Source: Planctomycetota bacterium
GTDB taxonomy: Bacteria; Planctomycetota; Planctomycetia; Planctomycetales; Planctomycetaceae
Direction: 5' to 3'
Assembly (NCBI GenBank): GCA_003671275.1
Contig: QWPB01000160.1
Location: 1 to 54,823, forward strand
Length of the DNA stretch: 54,823 nt
Shown one piece after another: positions 1 to 9,281 of this stretch; within the stretch, counting starts at the first letter, position 1, and every line of letters starts with the position of its first letter. Made by a program: the position numbers and the translations under genes. A model generated the notes under the pieces. The model had not been told where the DNA came from. It worked only from the letters and a program-made list of their open reading frames with translations, and made no database searches.

Positions 1-37
1 ACAGTTTTTTTTCTGCCGGGCCGATTTATTCGTTCTC

Positions 38-74
38 ATAATAAAAATGCGAAGCTCTGCTTGGCAGGCTTCGC
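38..74 (-). terminator. Intrinsic terminator downstream of the HTH-receiver gene
   Basis: Bases 49-55 (GCGAAGC) pair with 68-74 (GCTTCGC) and 57-60 (CTGC) with 64-67 (GCAG), with a one-base bulge and a 3-nt loop. Read on the minus strand the stem is followed by ATTTTTATTAT, so it looks like a rho-independent terminator for the minus-strand gene ending at 201. A repeat lies between that gene and this hairpin. Confidence 0.55.
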
Positions 75-106
75 GTCGAGTTACTCACACAGACGGGTGG
101 AGTCCG

Positions 107-200
107 CAGCCTGTTAAAAAACGCCGTGGGATCGGCTTTCAGCCTGTCCCTTCAGAATGTCGACAGGCTGGAAGCCGATCCCATGTTTTTCAACGGACTG
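107..200. repeat. Intergenic nested inverted repeat (MITE/REP-like), copy 1
   Basis: Outer arms CAGCCTGTTAAAAAAC (107-122) and GTTTTTCAACGGACTG (185-200) are imperfect inverted repeats. Inside, 127-148 pairs with 162-183 over 22 positions with a single G-T mismatch, leaving a 13-nt loop. The outer right arm ends one base before the stop codon of the minus-strand regulator (201-203). The outer-arm sequence TTTTTCAACGGACTG recurs at 13241-13255, which points to a dispersed family. No transposase is nearby. Confidence 0.6.
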
Positions 201-773
201 TCAGGCAAGAACCTTGTCTGTCATGCTTTTGATGCGGACCGCCAGCAAGGCCGGGTCGAAGGGCCGACGGAATGTTTCGTCGAAAATTCCCATGATGGAC
301 GGATCAGCGATCTGGTCGTCGGAGACCAGTCCAACCACACGCGTGGCTGCTTCACGTCCACCGCTGCGGAAGTAGCGAGCGATCATCCGGGCTTCGGGGA
401 GGCCCACCGTGCCATCGATGATGACACATTGTGGTCTTTGTTCATTTGCCAACGCGCCCGCCTCAAAGGCGTTGTCGGCAGCGACCGTAATCAGGCCGGA
501 TACCTGGAGCAGGTTCTCGACGGGAAAGCGGTCTTCCGTGTGCATACCGATCAGCAGTACTTTGCCAATGGCTCCCGCAGCCAGCTCACCCAGTGGCATG
601 CCATGGGAACGCATGAACTCAACGAGAGCGACATGCGGGATACGGCGATCCAGGGAGCCAGGAATGCGATATCCTTTGAGTCGACCACTGTCGAACCACT
701 TACTAACCGTCCGAGGAGCGACTTGGCAGATGCGCGCGACATCGCCCGTGGTATAAATCGAAGTTTCAGCCAT
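201..773 (-). CDS. HTH DNA-binding protein with degenerate receiver domain
   Basis: A 190-aa two-domain regulator. Residues about 6-58 form an excisionase/MerR-type helix-turn-helix (TTGDVARICQVAPRTVSKW, then a basic RLKGYRIPG wing). Residues about 70-185 look like a response-regulator receiver: D120 sits at the phospho-acceptor position (CVIID), S151 at the switch position, but the conserved Lys is Arg (R170 in FRRPFDP) and the first acidic pair is shifted (TED). It may therefore be a weakly or non-phosphorylated receiver. ATG 773 is preferred over an upstream TTG at 785. It is divergent from the TadE/TadG pair, whose expression it might control (inference). Target unknown. Confidence 0.75.
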   Translation of the reverse strand: MAETSIYTTGDVARICQVAPRTVSKWFDSGRLKGYRIPGSLDRRIPHVALVEFMRSHGMPLGELAAGAIGKVLLIGMHTEDRFPVENLLQVSGLITVAADNAFEAGALANEQRPQCVIIDGTVGLPEARMIARYFRSGGREAATRVVGLVSDDQIADPSIMGIFDETFRRPFDPALLAVRIKSMTDKVLA

Positions 774-1065
774 GGCCACACTCAAGACAGAACAGGCTCA
801 GATAAGCCAGTAGGCGTTCGCCTCCTGCGCAGAAAACCAGCGCACTGTCCCTCGTGAGCCAAAGATACGTATGCACACTGTGTGCCGAATCAGGGATAGA
901 CCGCTCCGATGAAGTGCCCGGTAGCCACAAACTGCCATTATTTATTGAGTTACTATCGCCAACGGGGTGTCGTTCATGGCATAATCGCCCTCACGGACTG
1001 TTAGTCGGGTTGAACACAGTTGTAACAGTTGCAGTGTTCGAAGCATTACATTCGCGACAGCTGAC

Positions 1066-1959
1066 ATGACCCCAGCTTATCCACCACTGAATGTTTCCAT
1101 CGCATCGCCGGAGAATACTCCCGCGACCCCGGCCCCGGTCTGGCGGCGAGTTCATCGGTGCGATGATGGCGGGGTCCAGAGTCTGTCCTTTGTGTTGACG
1201 CTGCCGATCTTTCTGGGCGCGGTGCTGATGATTGTGCAGCTGTGTCAGATGCTGCTGGGAGTGATGACGGTTCAGTACGCGGCGTTTGCGGGAGCGCGGG
1301 CCGCTGTAGTCTGGATTCCCGCGAACACGGAGGAAGCTTCGCAGAACAATCTGCCGTGGGGGAATGGCCGTGAGAATGTGGTGTCGCTCGACGTTGGAAA
1401 CTTGCGGAATTCACGAAAGTATCAAGAGGTCTTTGGTGCCGCGGCGCAGGTCTGCGTGGCAATTTCGCCGGCTCGACTGGTCCGTGGTCCCCGCACCAGT
1501 ATGGCCGCAGTGGCGGAACCGGTGGAGGCGTTCCTGACGCTGCAACAGCTGATGTCTGATCCCCGGATTGCGCAGTGGCGCACCGCGACGGGAAATCGCT
1601 GGAGTTATGCTCAGGCGAATACGCGAGTGCGAATTGCCTGGTTGGCGGAGACGGCAATCACTCCGACCTATAACCCGATCGGACATCCGGTGGTGGAGTA
1701 TGAGCCCGCGGAGGTGTCATGGGATGATGCGGTTACGGTTGTGGTCTCGCACGAGGTTGCACTGGTGCCAGGTCCGGGTCGCTGGTTCTTCCGCAGTATG
1801 AGGTGGGGCCGGGTGCCCCAGAATCTGGACCAGGACTGGACGACTTCAGAGCGACTGGATCGAGTTCCGGTGGTGGGGTCGGCCACACTGTCGGTCGCCG
1901 GGATCAAGTCGCAGCGACCACTGCGCTACCGCGACAATGCCGGAGGGGTGGACCGATGA
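1066..1959 (+). CDS. TadE-like pilus assembly protein
   Basis: A 297-aa protein with a short cytoplasmic N-terminus, the DDGGVQSLSFVLTLPIFLGAV signature typical of TadE/TadG-like proteins ahead of a single transmembrane helix (about residues 40-65), and a large exported C-terminal domain. TadE proteins are pseudopilin-like minor components of Flp/Tad pili processed by the prepilin peptidase. The stop overlaps the start of the next gene as ATGA, so the two are translationally coupled. The upstream 280 bases hold two ACAGTTG direct repeats at 1016-1022 and 1025-1031 but no clear promoter or strong Shine-Dalgarno. The main pilus genes lie 18 kb away. Confidence 0.7.
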   Translation: MTPAYPPLNVSIASPENTPATPAPVWRRVHRCDDGGVQSLSFVLTLPIFLGAVLMIVQLCQMLLGVMTVQYAAFAGARAAVVWIPANTEEASQNNLPWGNGRENVVSLDVGNLRNSRKYQEVFGAAAQVCVAISPARLVRGPRTSMAAVAEPVEAFLTLQQLMSDPRIAQWRTATGNRWSYAQANTRVRIAWLAETAITPTYNPIGHPVVEYEPAEVSWDDAVTVVVSHEVALVPGPGRWFFRSMRWGRVPQNLDQDWTTSERLDRVPVVGSATLSVAGIKSQRPLRYRDNAGGVDR

Positions 1960-3281
1960 TGCATGTCGTGACCTCCCCGTCCGAGAGCCTTCCCACCTCA
2001 AAGCCTCGGCGATCTCGACTCATGCGAATGTCGCACTGGACCGCATCGCAGATCCAGCGAGTGCATCGGAATGAGTGCGGCGTGATTAGTCTGCTCACGG
2101 TGTTTGTGATGCTGGGGTGTACCTGGCTGCTGTTGTGGGTCATTAACAGCGCAAAGCAGCTCGACGCCCGTGTGCGGATGCAAAACGCAGTGGATGCTGC
2201 CGGGCACAGCGGCACGGCTGTGCTGGCGCGAGGGATGAATGCTATCGCGTTTGCCAATCAACTGGAATTTGATCTTCTGGCTGCGGTGGCAACATTGCGG
2301 GTGAGTGCGGCGGGGAATGTCCCTTCGCCGCTGGTGCGATTACTGCCCACGTTTGAGGAGTTGCTGGAAGGATCGCAGCCAGGCACCCCCCCGTCGCAGC
2401 GACCGATCCCGGCCTTTCGATATGCGGTCGTGGAGCGGATGCCGGGGCAGGCCAGTGAAATGGTTCGCGATATTGCGAGGTCCAGTGGGGCGTGGCGGGG
2501 GCCAGACGCGGCCACCAATCCGGATGGTCCTCAAGGTCCGCTCGTGGCGGTCCTGTGGACTTCGCAAGGGCGGCAGGTAGGACAGGGGAGCGAACAAGAT
2601 CCTTGGCAACGCGTATTGCCAGTCATCGATCCGAGTGCGGGAGGCTGGGATGAACCGTGGTTGCCAGACGATTCGTTACAACAGGCGGCCCGGCGGGAGC
2701 GGCGGCAAGCGGCCCGAAGGTATCTGATTCCCTGGGCTCAGGATATTGCCCGTCGGACTCCCAGTTTGACGAATCGGGTTGTCCAGCTGGCGGAGCTGGA
2801 GCTGGACCGGATGTTCGATAATGAGTTCGTGGATAACAACCTGCCGATGATGTTACGTCCCCGCCGCACGGAGCAGGAAGCCGTCGAGATGGACTTGATG
2901 TTTGTGGCGACCGCGTATCGCCTGCACCCGCGTTCGATGGCCCCGAATCTGTTTCGCAACCCGAATGCGGGGATTGCTCCGGCGATGGCGGTGGCACAGT
3001 CCACAATGTTCCTGCCCCGGTCACGCTACACCTGCTGTCCATGGGCAGAGGAACGCTATGATCCGGTGACCCGTGAACCGTATCTGGTGGTACACACGGA
3101 TGGATGGCCCAATGAGTGGGGCAGCAGTATTCAGAACTGGCAATCCAAACTGGTCCCGGCCACCGCGGACGTGATTGGTTCGCTTCTGCGGGTGGAGGTC
3201 GATCCCGGAAATGGGCAGGGAATGCTCCCCCAATGGGGGATGCTGACTCCCGAACAGTGGGACGCACTTTCGCACCAGTAG
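1956..3281 (+). CDS. TadG-like Flp pilus-associated membrane protein
   Basis: A 441-aa protein starting at the ATG that overlaps the TadE stop (ATGA). After a basic leader of about 45 residues there is ECGVISLLTVFVMLG, a single membrane helix, and RVRMQNAVDAAGHSGTAVLARG, which matches the TadG pattern in which the segment after the helix carries a Q-A/V-D-A-A core. The remaining roughly 350 residues should be outside the cytoplasmic membrane and match no domain I recognise. The frame is open further upstream to 1803, but coupling favours 1956. Its role in pilus assembly is inferred from the N-terminus and the TadE neighbour. Confidence 0.65.
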   Translation: MMHVVTSPSESLPTSKPRRSRLMRMSHWTASQIQRVHRNECGVISLLTVFVMLGCTWLLLWVINSAKQLDARVRMQNAVDAAGHSGTAVLARGMNAIAFANQLEFDLLAAVATLRVSAAGNVPSPLVRLLPTFEELLEGSQPGTPPSQRPIPAFRYAVVERMPGQASEMVRDIARSSGAWRGPDAATNPDGPQGPLVAVLWTSQGRQVGQGSEQDPWQRVLPVIDPSAGGWDEPWLPDDSLQQAARRERRQAARRYLIPWAQDIARRTPSLTNRVVQLAELELDRMFDNEFVDNNLPMMLRPRRTEQEAVEMDLMFVATAYRLHPRSMAPNLFRNPNAGIAPAMAVAQSTMFLPRSRYTCCPWAEERYDPVTREPYLVVHTDGWPNEWGSSIQNWQSKLVPATADVIGSLLRVEVDPGNGQGMLPQWGMLTPEQWDALSHQ

Positions 3282-3307
3282 GCTGGTCCGGGTGAGCTGG
3301 TCCCGGG

Positions 3308-4405
3308 CTACGAGAGCTGATTCACGATTTCGGCCAGCGCGATCAGGCAGGTGTCGATCTGTTCGTCCGTACCGATCGTGATCCGTAGACCATCGAGCAG
3401 TTGGTCGGTCCCGAATTGTCCCGTGGGGCTGATACCGGGGAAACGCATGTAACGGACAAGCACCTTGCGGGACTTGAGCTGTTCATAGATGGCGTTGTGC
3501 TGACCGGTCGGGTGCGTTGCCCAGATGAAATTGGCCTGGCTGTCGACGGTCTGGAATCCGAGCTTCCGCAGGGCCGCATTCAATCGAGTCCGGGTGGCAA
3601 TGATGCGGGCGCGGTTGGCGAGCATCCAGTCCTGATCGCGGAGGGCTGCTTCGGCAGCTGCCAGCGACAGGGCATCGCAGTTATAACTGTCTTTGACTTT
3701 GCGCATACCGGCGATCAGATCAGGATGGGCCACCGCGAAGCCGAACCGCATCCCTGCGAGACTGTAACTCTTGCTGAAAGTTCGGGTGACAACCATTTGA
3801 TGGCCGACGGGAGAGGCCAATTGCTCCATCCGGTGTGGCTGGTCGGCAAAGTCACCATAGGCTTCGTCCAGTACCAGGATTCCGCGTGGGGGGACGAGTG
3901 CCCGAAGGGTGTCGTCCGACCAGCGGTTGCCGGAGGGGGAGTTGGGATTGGGCGTGAAGACCATTTTGGCCCGGCGGGTGACGAGCGAGGCCGCCTCCCG
4001 ATCCCAGCTCCAGTCCGGACGGAGTGGGATCCGCTGGTGCGAGGCTCCCTGAAGCTCGGCCAGGGTTTCGTACAGAATGTAGCTGGGGTACGGATAGGCG
4101 ATGAGCTCGCCCGCGTCGACAAAAGTCCGAACGAGAATTGTCAGGATTTCATCACTGCCGTTCCCCGGCAGGATCCATTCGGGATCCAGTCCAAACAATT
4201 CCGCGGCAGTCTTCCGAAAGGAAGTCCCCAGCGGGTCCGGATAGACATGCAGGCGTTGGGCGGCGGTGGCGATTGCTTCCGCCACCAGCGGGGAGGCGGG
4301 GTAGGGATTCTCATTGGTATTGAGTTTGACCCAGCCGGTGTCCTGTGGCTGTTCTCCAGGGACATAACCAGCGATGCGATCGATATCAGGACGGAAGAGA
4401 GACAT
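3308..4405 (-). CDS. hisC: Histidinol-phosphate aminotransferase
   Basis: A 365-aa fold-type I PLP enzyme converting imidazole-acetol phosphate and glutamate to histidinol phosphate and 2-oxoglutarate in histidine biosynthesis. Family marks are KLNTNENPYPASP near residue 27, GNGSDEIL at 81-88, the substrate/cofactor segment NPNSPSGN at 153-160, VLDEAYGDF (D180, Y183) and the PLP-binding Lys K212 in TFSKSYSLAGMRFG. Full length. It ends 27 bases from the convergent TadG-like gene and follows the protease gene on the same strand by 116 bases. No other his gene is in the window, so the histidine genes are dispersed. Confidence 0.93.
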   Translation of the reverse strand: MSLFRPDIDRIAGYVPGEQPQDTGWVKLNTNENPYPASPLVAEAIATAAQRLHVYPDPLGTSFRKTAAELFGLDPEWILPGNGSDEILTILVRTFVDAGELIAYPYPSYILYETLAELQGASHQRIPLRPDWSWDREAASLVTRRAKMVFTPNPNSPSGNRWSDDTLRALVPPRGILVLDEAYGDFADQPHRMEQLASPVGHQMVVTRTFSKSYSLAGMRFGFAVAHPDLIAGMRKVKDSYNCDALSLAAAEAALRDQDWMLANRARIIATRTRLNAALRKLGFQTVDSQANFIWATHPTGQHNAIYEQLKSRKVLVRYMRFPGISPTGQFGTDQLLDGLRITIGTDEQIDTCLIALAEIVNQLS

Positions 4406-4521
4406 TCCAGAAACTCAGGAGCAGGGTGGCAAAGTCAAGCTGTCGTGTCGACAGCATGTCGCTCGCCGGTAAACACAGGTCCGGCGGTCGACAGAAATTT
4501 CCGACAGAGTTGCAGCCGATG

Positions 4522-5958
4522 TTACAGCCCGTACTTAAGCGTGGTGGGAAAGAAGGGGATGCGGGCCGCCTTCTTGTCATCGGCGGGCTTTTCGTCGTCC
4601 TTTTTGTCATCGGGGGCCGGATCGGAGTCCGCCGGCTGCGCCGGGGCTGCGGCCTTGACGATCTCCTGTTCGATGACCTCGCGGGCTTTTTTCAGCTGGA
4701 TGTCATCGAAGGTGCTGGGGATCGGCTCTTTGGTGATGACATCGCGTTTGGCGCGGTCAAAGTTGTAGACGCGCATCTGTTCCATGGTGAATTCGATTTT
4801 CAGGCCGTCATTGGGCATCACTCCCCACTTGTCGGATTCCGTCTCACCGGGAAAGCGGTGAATTTTTTCCTTGCTGGGGCGGTAGTACGACGCGGTTGTC
4901 AGTTTGAGTTTGCTCTTGCCATCTTCGACATCCAGGGTGTTCTGGACGCTGCCTTTGCCCCAGGTGCGTTCGCCGACGACGACCCCGCGTTGATGGTCCT
5001 GCAAAGCAGCCGCGAGAATCTCGCTGGCGGACGCGCTATATCGGTTGGTCATCACCACAATCGGGAAGCCCGTGAAGGTTCCGGCCTTCTTGGCCGTACG
5101 GACCACGGGGCGGCTGTTGCGGCCTTCCGTTGAGACGATGACGCCGTCTTCCAGGAACAGGTCCGCGATCTCCACGGCCGTCTGGAGGTAGCCGCCCGGA
5201 TTGAAGCGGACATCAATGATCAGGCCCTTGAATCCATCGGACTTGAGCGCCTTGAGTGCCTGGCGCATTTCCGCACCACTGCGGCTGGTGAAGTGGGTCA
5301 GCCGGACGTAGCCGATTTTCTTTTCGGGGTCGAGCATGAAGTTCCAGGAGCCGTCCGCTTTGTAGGAGTCGCCCAGCACCGAATCGAGCTGGATCACTTC
5401 CCGCTTGAGATCGACGTAGTTGATCTCGGTCGAGTCCCCTCGCGTATAACCGACCTTTACGATTTCGCCGGGTTTGCCGCGGAGGATGGCAATGGCGGAC
5501 TCCATCTCGCGGTTCTGTTCGAAGTCGCTGACTTTCTTGTCGGCCACTTGGACGATGCGGTCCCCGGCTTGGATTCCGGCCTTGTAGGCGGGGCTTCCAG
5601 GGAGCGGAGTGGAGACTTCGATTGCCCGAATGCTTTCCAGGAAACGCACCTGAATACCAACGCCGACAAATTCCTGGTCCACCGACTCATTGAACTTGGC
5701 TAGCTCTTCGGGACTGATGTAGTCGGAGTACGGGTCGAGATCGGACAGCATGCCGCGAATCGCGGATTCGATCAATTGGCGCCGGTCGACATCCTTAACG
5801 TAGTTCTGGTCGATCTCGTCGAACGTGTCGACGAAGACCTGCATCAGTTCGAAGTATTCATCCTGATTTTTTGGGGTGTCTTCGGCCTGTGCCCAGCTGG
5901 CGAGACTGCAACCTGCCAATAGCCCCAGGCCCGCGATGCGTGTCCAAACAGTCCGCAT
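4522..5958 (-). CDS. S41 C-terminal processing protease (CtpA type)
   Basis: A 478-aa exported serine protease. It has an N-terminal signal sequence with LAGC around residue 17, which would also fit a lipoprotein box, an alternative AQA cleavage site, a PDZ domain (about 95-170) and the S41 catalytic core. The Ser-Lys dyad is S310 (NRYSASASEI) and K335 (GERTWGKGSVQ), with the 25-residue spacing known for CtpA. The C-terminus is rich in Asp, Lys and Pro. ATG 5958 was chosen because a Shine-Dalgarno-like GAAGGAC precedes it and the signal peptide starts there; an open frame runs to 6105. Such proteases trim C-termini of envelope proteins. Confidence 0.9.
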   Translation of the reverse strand: MRTVWTRIAGLGLLAGCSLASWAQAEDTPKNQDEYFELMQVFVDTFDEIDQNYVKDVDRRQLIESAIRGMLSDLDPYSDYISPEELAKFNESVDQEFVGVGIQVRFLESIRAIEVSTPLPGSPAYKAGIQAGDRIVQVADKKVSDFEQNREMESAIAILRGKPGEIVKVGYTRGDSTEINYVDLKREVIQLDSVLGDSYKADGSWNFMLDPEKKIGYVRLTHFTSRSGAEMRQALKALKSDGFKGLIIDVRFNPGGYLQTAVEIADLFLEDGVIVSTEGRNSRPVVRTAKKAGTFTGFPIVVMTNRYSASASEILAAALQDHQRGVVVGERTWGKGSVQNTLDVEDGKSKLKLTTASYYRPSKEKIHRFPGETESDKWGVMPNDGLKIEFTMEQMRVYNFDRAKRDVITKEPIPSTFDDIQLKKAREVIEQEIVKAAAPAQPADSDPAPDDKKDDEKPADDKKAARIPFFPTTLKYGL

Positions 5959-6188
5959 GATTTGTCCTTCGTCCGTGTGTCGACACGCTCCGGGTACCCT
6001 CAGCGTGGCCAGCGAGAAATCGTCGCCTCCGCACGGGGTGATCTTACGCCGCTGGTCTCTGACCAGCAAGACGGAGGTGATCGTGTCGGGGCTGCGCAGT
6101 CTCACCCGGGGGAGCGTTCAGCCACGGGTGGTGGCCCCCCCTCGCGTTGAATCCCACGCGAGACGCCCCCGACCATGAGGGAAGGGGG

Positions 6189-7022
6189 TCAGGCGACTTT
6201 ACGAATCACTGGAGCAACGGAAGGGCCGGTCAATTCCAGGGGCGTGTTCGCAATCTGTTGAACGTTGGCGGGGGCGGGGCCACGACTGCTCCAGGCAATC
6301 TGCCAAAGCTCCCACGGGGCTTTCAGGAAGTCGGTGGCCTTTAAGCGAGACCCCCCGACTTCAACCCAGGTGTCGAGTGGCTGTTCATACAACGAAGAGA
6401 TGAGACAGGGAGCGCCAAGGGCTCTCAGCTGCCGCCAGCGGGCCAGCAGCTCGACATCGAAGATCCAGCGAGACTGGAACGGCTGTTCGAGGACAGCCGC
6501 CAGAAACCGGGAACGACGGAACATCTTGGCCCCGCACTGGGTGTCCTGCAGGCGAATACCGAGAACGAGCGAAGCCGCAGTGGCGAAACATCGCCCCAGC
6601 AGACTACGTTTGGGGTTTCTTTGGACGGAATGGCCGAGCAAGGTGAGTCGTGATCCAACGACCATTTCGATTTCGGGGTAGCGATTGAATGCCCGGATGA
6701 ACGCTGGGACTTCATCGAGGGGCGTCGCAAGATCCGCGTCCCAAAAGCCAATCAGATCGGCACCACTGGCGAGCGCGTGTCGCATGCCGTGACGGACCGC
6801 TTCGGCTTTGCCCCCATTCTTGGGCAGATCGACGATGTCGATATGTCCGGGCTGGCAGGCGGACTGTAATTCCTGAAGCCGGGCCAGGGTTCCATCGCGG
6901 CTGCCGTCATTCACAAAGACGAATCGGACTCGCAATTCGTCCGACAGAAAGCGGTGAAAGGCAAATCGGTTGAGCCGCTGCTCTTCGTTGTAGCACGGAA
7001 CGACGATCGCGACGGGACGCAT
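6189..7022 (-). CDS. GT2 glycosyltransferase (dolichyl-phosphate sugar synthase-like)
   Basis: A 277-aa GT-A family 2 enzyme: VPCYNEEQRL at the N-terminus, FVNDGSRDGT, the metal/nucleotide DxD in FWDADLATP and DTQCGAKMFRR, which resembles ALG5/DPM1-type polyprenyl-phosphate hexosyltransferases. It likely moves a sugar from a nucleotide sugar to a lipid phosphate on the cytoplasmic face of the membrane. The start at 7022 has AGGAG eight bases upstream. The gene lies 32 bases after the DUF374 acyltransferase, so the two probably share a transcript and a role in envelope glycolipid formation (inference). Donor and acceptor cannot be read from the sequence. Confidence 0.85.
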   Translation of the reverse strand: MRPVAIVVPCYNEEQRLNRFAFHRFLSDELRVRFVFVNDGSRDGTLARLQELQSACQPGHIDIVDLPKNGGKAEAVRHGMRHALASGADLIGFWDADLATPLDEVPAFIRAFNRYPEIEMVVGSRLTLLGHSVQRNPKRSLLGRCFATAASLVLGIRLQDTQCGAKMFRRSRFLAAVLEQPFQSRWIFDVELLARWRQLRALGAPCLISSLYEQPLDTWVEVGGSRLKATDFLKAPWELWQIAWSSRGPAPANVQQIANTPLELTGPSVAPVIRKVA

Positions 7023-7054
7023 CGCAGGGACTCCTGACTTGAATGGAATGCCGC

Positions 7055-7795
7055 CTAGGCAGCCAGCTGCGATTCCTGTGAGGTCTGAACCCAATCCAGG
7101 TGTGTGGGATTCTCGACCGTTTCGCCGAGCATCATGCGGTCAGCGCGGGATTGCAGATCGTCCATGGCGGCCTGCAGCCGATCGCGCCACGGGCCGAGCT
7201 GGGAAGGGGTGAGGTCTGGGGGGACGTTGATGGGCGTCCCGCTGAGGATCGTTACGCGGCTGAACGGAAGAGGGATCACGAGATCGGTCCAGCGCCCGCG
7301 AGGACGCCAGGCCCAGGCTGCGGCAAAGACAGTTGGGACAATCGGGCGTCCCGAGTGCGAGGCCAGGTAGACGATGCCGTCTTTGACGACCCGCCGCGGC
7401 CCTCGTGGTCCGTCGGTTGCGATGACCACATGATACTCGTCGACAGCGGACAGCATCTGCCGGACAGCTGCGGCGCCGCCTTTGCTGCTGGACCCGCGAA
7501 TGGGTCGAATGTCGACCGCATCGAGAATGTCAGCCACGATCGAACCATCGGTATGCTGACTGACCAGCGCTGCGGAGTTTCGAGGCCGGGCACAAAAGAT
7601 GGGACCGAGAATGCCATCATGCCACAGGCAAACCAGCGTGCCGGTCTTGGGTGGCTCCACAATCAGCGGGGAATACTCCGGAGCAGCAAACAGCAGTTGC
7701 TTGCGAAAGGTCGCAAACAATCCGCGAAACAGTGCAGCAGCCCCTCGGGCTAGCCAGCGAATCAACGTGCGATTGCGAATCTTCACGGCTTCCAT
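7055..7795 (-). CDS. DUF374 lysophospholipid acyltransferase-like protein
   Basis: A 247-aa protein of the DUF374 family, related to the LPLAT acyltransferases often found near lipid A or Kdo genes. Visible marks are LVCLWHDGILGP, SQHTDGSIVADIL, GSSSKGGAAAVR, ATDGPRGPRRVVKDG and a Pro-rich GRPIVPTVFAA strand. The N-terminus (about 8-30) is amphipathic and probably membrane-associated. ATG 7795 is preferred because the frame upstream to 7951 runs into the preceding gene. It is followed closely by the GT2 gene. The fatty-acyl donor and acceptor are unknown. Confidence 0.8.
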   Translation of the reverse strand: MEAVKIRNRTLIRWLARGAAALFRGLFATFRKQLLFAAPEYSPLIVEPPKTGTLVCLWHDGILGPIFCARPRNSAALVSQHTDGSIVADILDAVDIRPIRGSSSKGGAAAVRQMLSAVDEYHVVIATDGPRGPRRVVKDGIVYLASHSGRPIVPTVFAAAWAWRPRGRWTDLVIPLPFSRVTILSGTPINVPPDLTPSQLGPWRDRLQAAMDDLQSRADRMMLGETVENPTHLDWVQTSQESQLAA

Positions 7796-7881
7796 TCCGT
7801 GACCAGGTGGTGGTTCAGGCGGGAGGGTATCAGTTTTCGGTCGAGTCCCCCAAGACCAGATGCTTATTCGGATTCTCAGAG

Positions 7882-9150
7882 TTACCGCCAGCGATCGAGG
7901 GAAGGCATTTGTCTCGGTGGCGGCGGGTACTCCGGTCGGCTGGCTTCCCACGGAATCGAGCTTCGTGGCTGTCGAGCCACTGGAGTCAGGTGCGGCGGGG
8001 AAGTGTCTCGCGGATTCCCCGCGATCACTTTCTGGAGATCACACAACAGCTCGCTGCCGTATGCCGAGTGCCCTAATTCCAGCCACTCGAACCCGATGGA
8101 TGTGGCATCCACCACATCGATCCATTCGTATCCTCGGATGGAGTTCCAATGGGGTCCGCGCTGACCGAGGCGGAACGTGCGATGCCACATCCGGGAGGCC
8201 CACAGAGCCAGATCGCTTCCCGAGGAATAGACTGTGACTCGACGGACAACCGCTTGAATTTGCGGGGCGAGCACTTCGGCGAACTGGACCGCATCCAGAT
8301 CCGGTGCCGCAAAGACGACTTCGTCGAACACTCGCGATGAGCGTGATGGACGGGTCGTCAGCTGGGCCAGGGCTCCCACCAGTGCGTGATTGCCCAGGCT
8401 GTGAGCGACCAGATGAATTCGCCGGGCTCCCGAGTCCCGGGCCAGCGTTTCCAGAAACTCCGCGACGCATCCCACCGAGGCATCCGCCACGCGGACATCC
8501 CGGCCATAACTGGTGATCCGTCCATCGCTGGGCCAGCTGTAGAACACGGGGACGCCGGAATAATGCAAGTCGTACGCCATTTGGGCTGTTCGCTGTGCCG
8601 CCTCGGCGAAATCGAAGTTATAGCCATGCACAAAGACGAACAGATCCGGGTCGCGGGAGGCACCGAGATCCCGGCGGAGGTGAGACAGGCAGACCTCGCG
8701 GTCAAGCAACTGGGCTGATTGCAGGACCACGTGTCGACGGACGGATTCGCGAAACTCAAGTCGCCACACGCTGGGGCGTTCGAGTTCGCCCCACTGATGA
8801 CGAAGGGGAATGGAAACAACGCATTCCCCGTATTGGTTATTCTCGATGCGATTCGTGGAACGGTCGACACCCCCGCGCCGCGAGAAGTCTCGATTGGATC
8901 CAAAGTACACCCGAACCGAGGCGTGGGCTGCGGGTGTCGGGAGTCCCTGTTCCTGAGAAGCCGTAGTTTCTGCCGAAGCGAGAGCCTGATCCGATCGATC
9001 ATCAATCTGCCGTTCGCTCGGTGGGACCAATGCGAAGCGAGGGAGATCGTCCGTGGAGGGACGTTCCACCGACCAGGATTCGTGGTTCTGCACCGCCGCA
9101 CAGCCCATGCCGCTCATCACCAGCCAGATCCACAACATTGGACAACGCAT
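7882..9150 (-). CDS. DUF900 alpha/beta hydrolase lipoprotein
   Basis: A 422-aa predicted lipoprotein: a short hydrophobic leader ending in SGMGC gives a lipidation Cys near residue 17. The folded part begins near residue 80 and has the DUF900 pattern: RVYFGSNR, FVFVHGYNFDFAEA (oxyanion region), FYSWPSDG, and the nucleophile elbow VAHSLGNHALV with the catalytic Ser. ATG 9150 was chosen; an in-frame GTG lies two codons upstream. Substrate unknown; probably an esterase or lipase acting in the periplasm. It is 87 bases upstream of the DUF374 gene on the same strand and might be co-transcribed. Confidence 0.8.
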   Translation of the reverse strand: MRCPMLWIWLVMSGMGCAAVQNHESWSVERPSTDDLPRFALVPPSERQIDDRSDQALASAETTASQEQGLPTPAAHASVRVYFGSNRDFSRRGGVDRSTNRIENNQYGECVVSIPLRHQWGELERPSVWRLEFRESVRRHVVLQSAQLLDREVCLSHLRRDLGASRDPDLFVFVHGYNFDFAEAAQRTAQMAYDLHYSGVPVFYSWPSDGRITSYGRDVRVADASVGCVAEFLETLARDSGARRIHLVAHSLGNHALVGALAQLTTRPSRSSRVFDEVVFAAPDLDAVQFAEVLAPQIQAVVRRVTVYSSGSDLALWASRMWHRTFRLGQRGPHWNSIRGYEWIDVVDATSIGFEWLELGHSAYGSELLCDLQKVIAGNPRDTSPPHLTPVARQPRSSIPWEASRPEYPPPPRQMPSLDRWR

Positions 9151-9281
9151 GACCACTCATTCCGCAGGAATTGCAATGCGGGAGGCTGATCCTTGGAGAA
9201 CTTGCACGAAAACAACCGCCCCCACCACTTTTGAGAGGGGGATGCAAAGACTGGGCCAATTGTCTGAGTGGTGTCCGGGAG

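Noticed and set aside
126-857. 243-codon open frame on the plus strand
   Set aside because: It is antisense to the HTH-receiver gene, runs through an inverted repeat at its start and has no recognisable product.
3401-4768. 455-codon open frame on the plus strand
   Set aside because: It is the antisense of hisC and the end of the S41 protease; GC-rich codon bias keeps such frames open.
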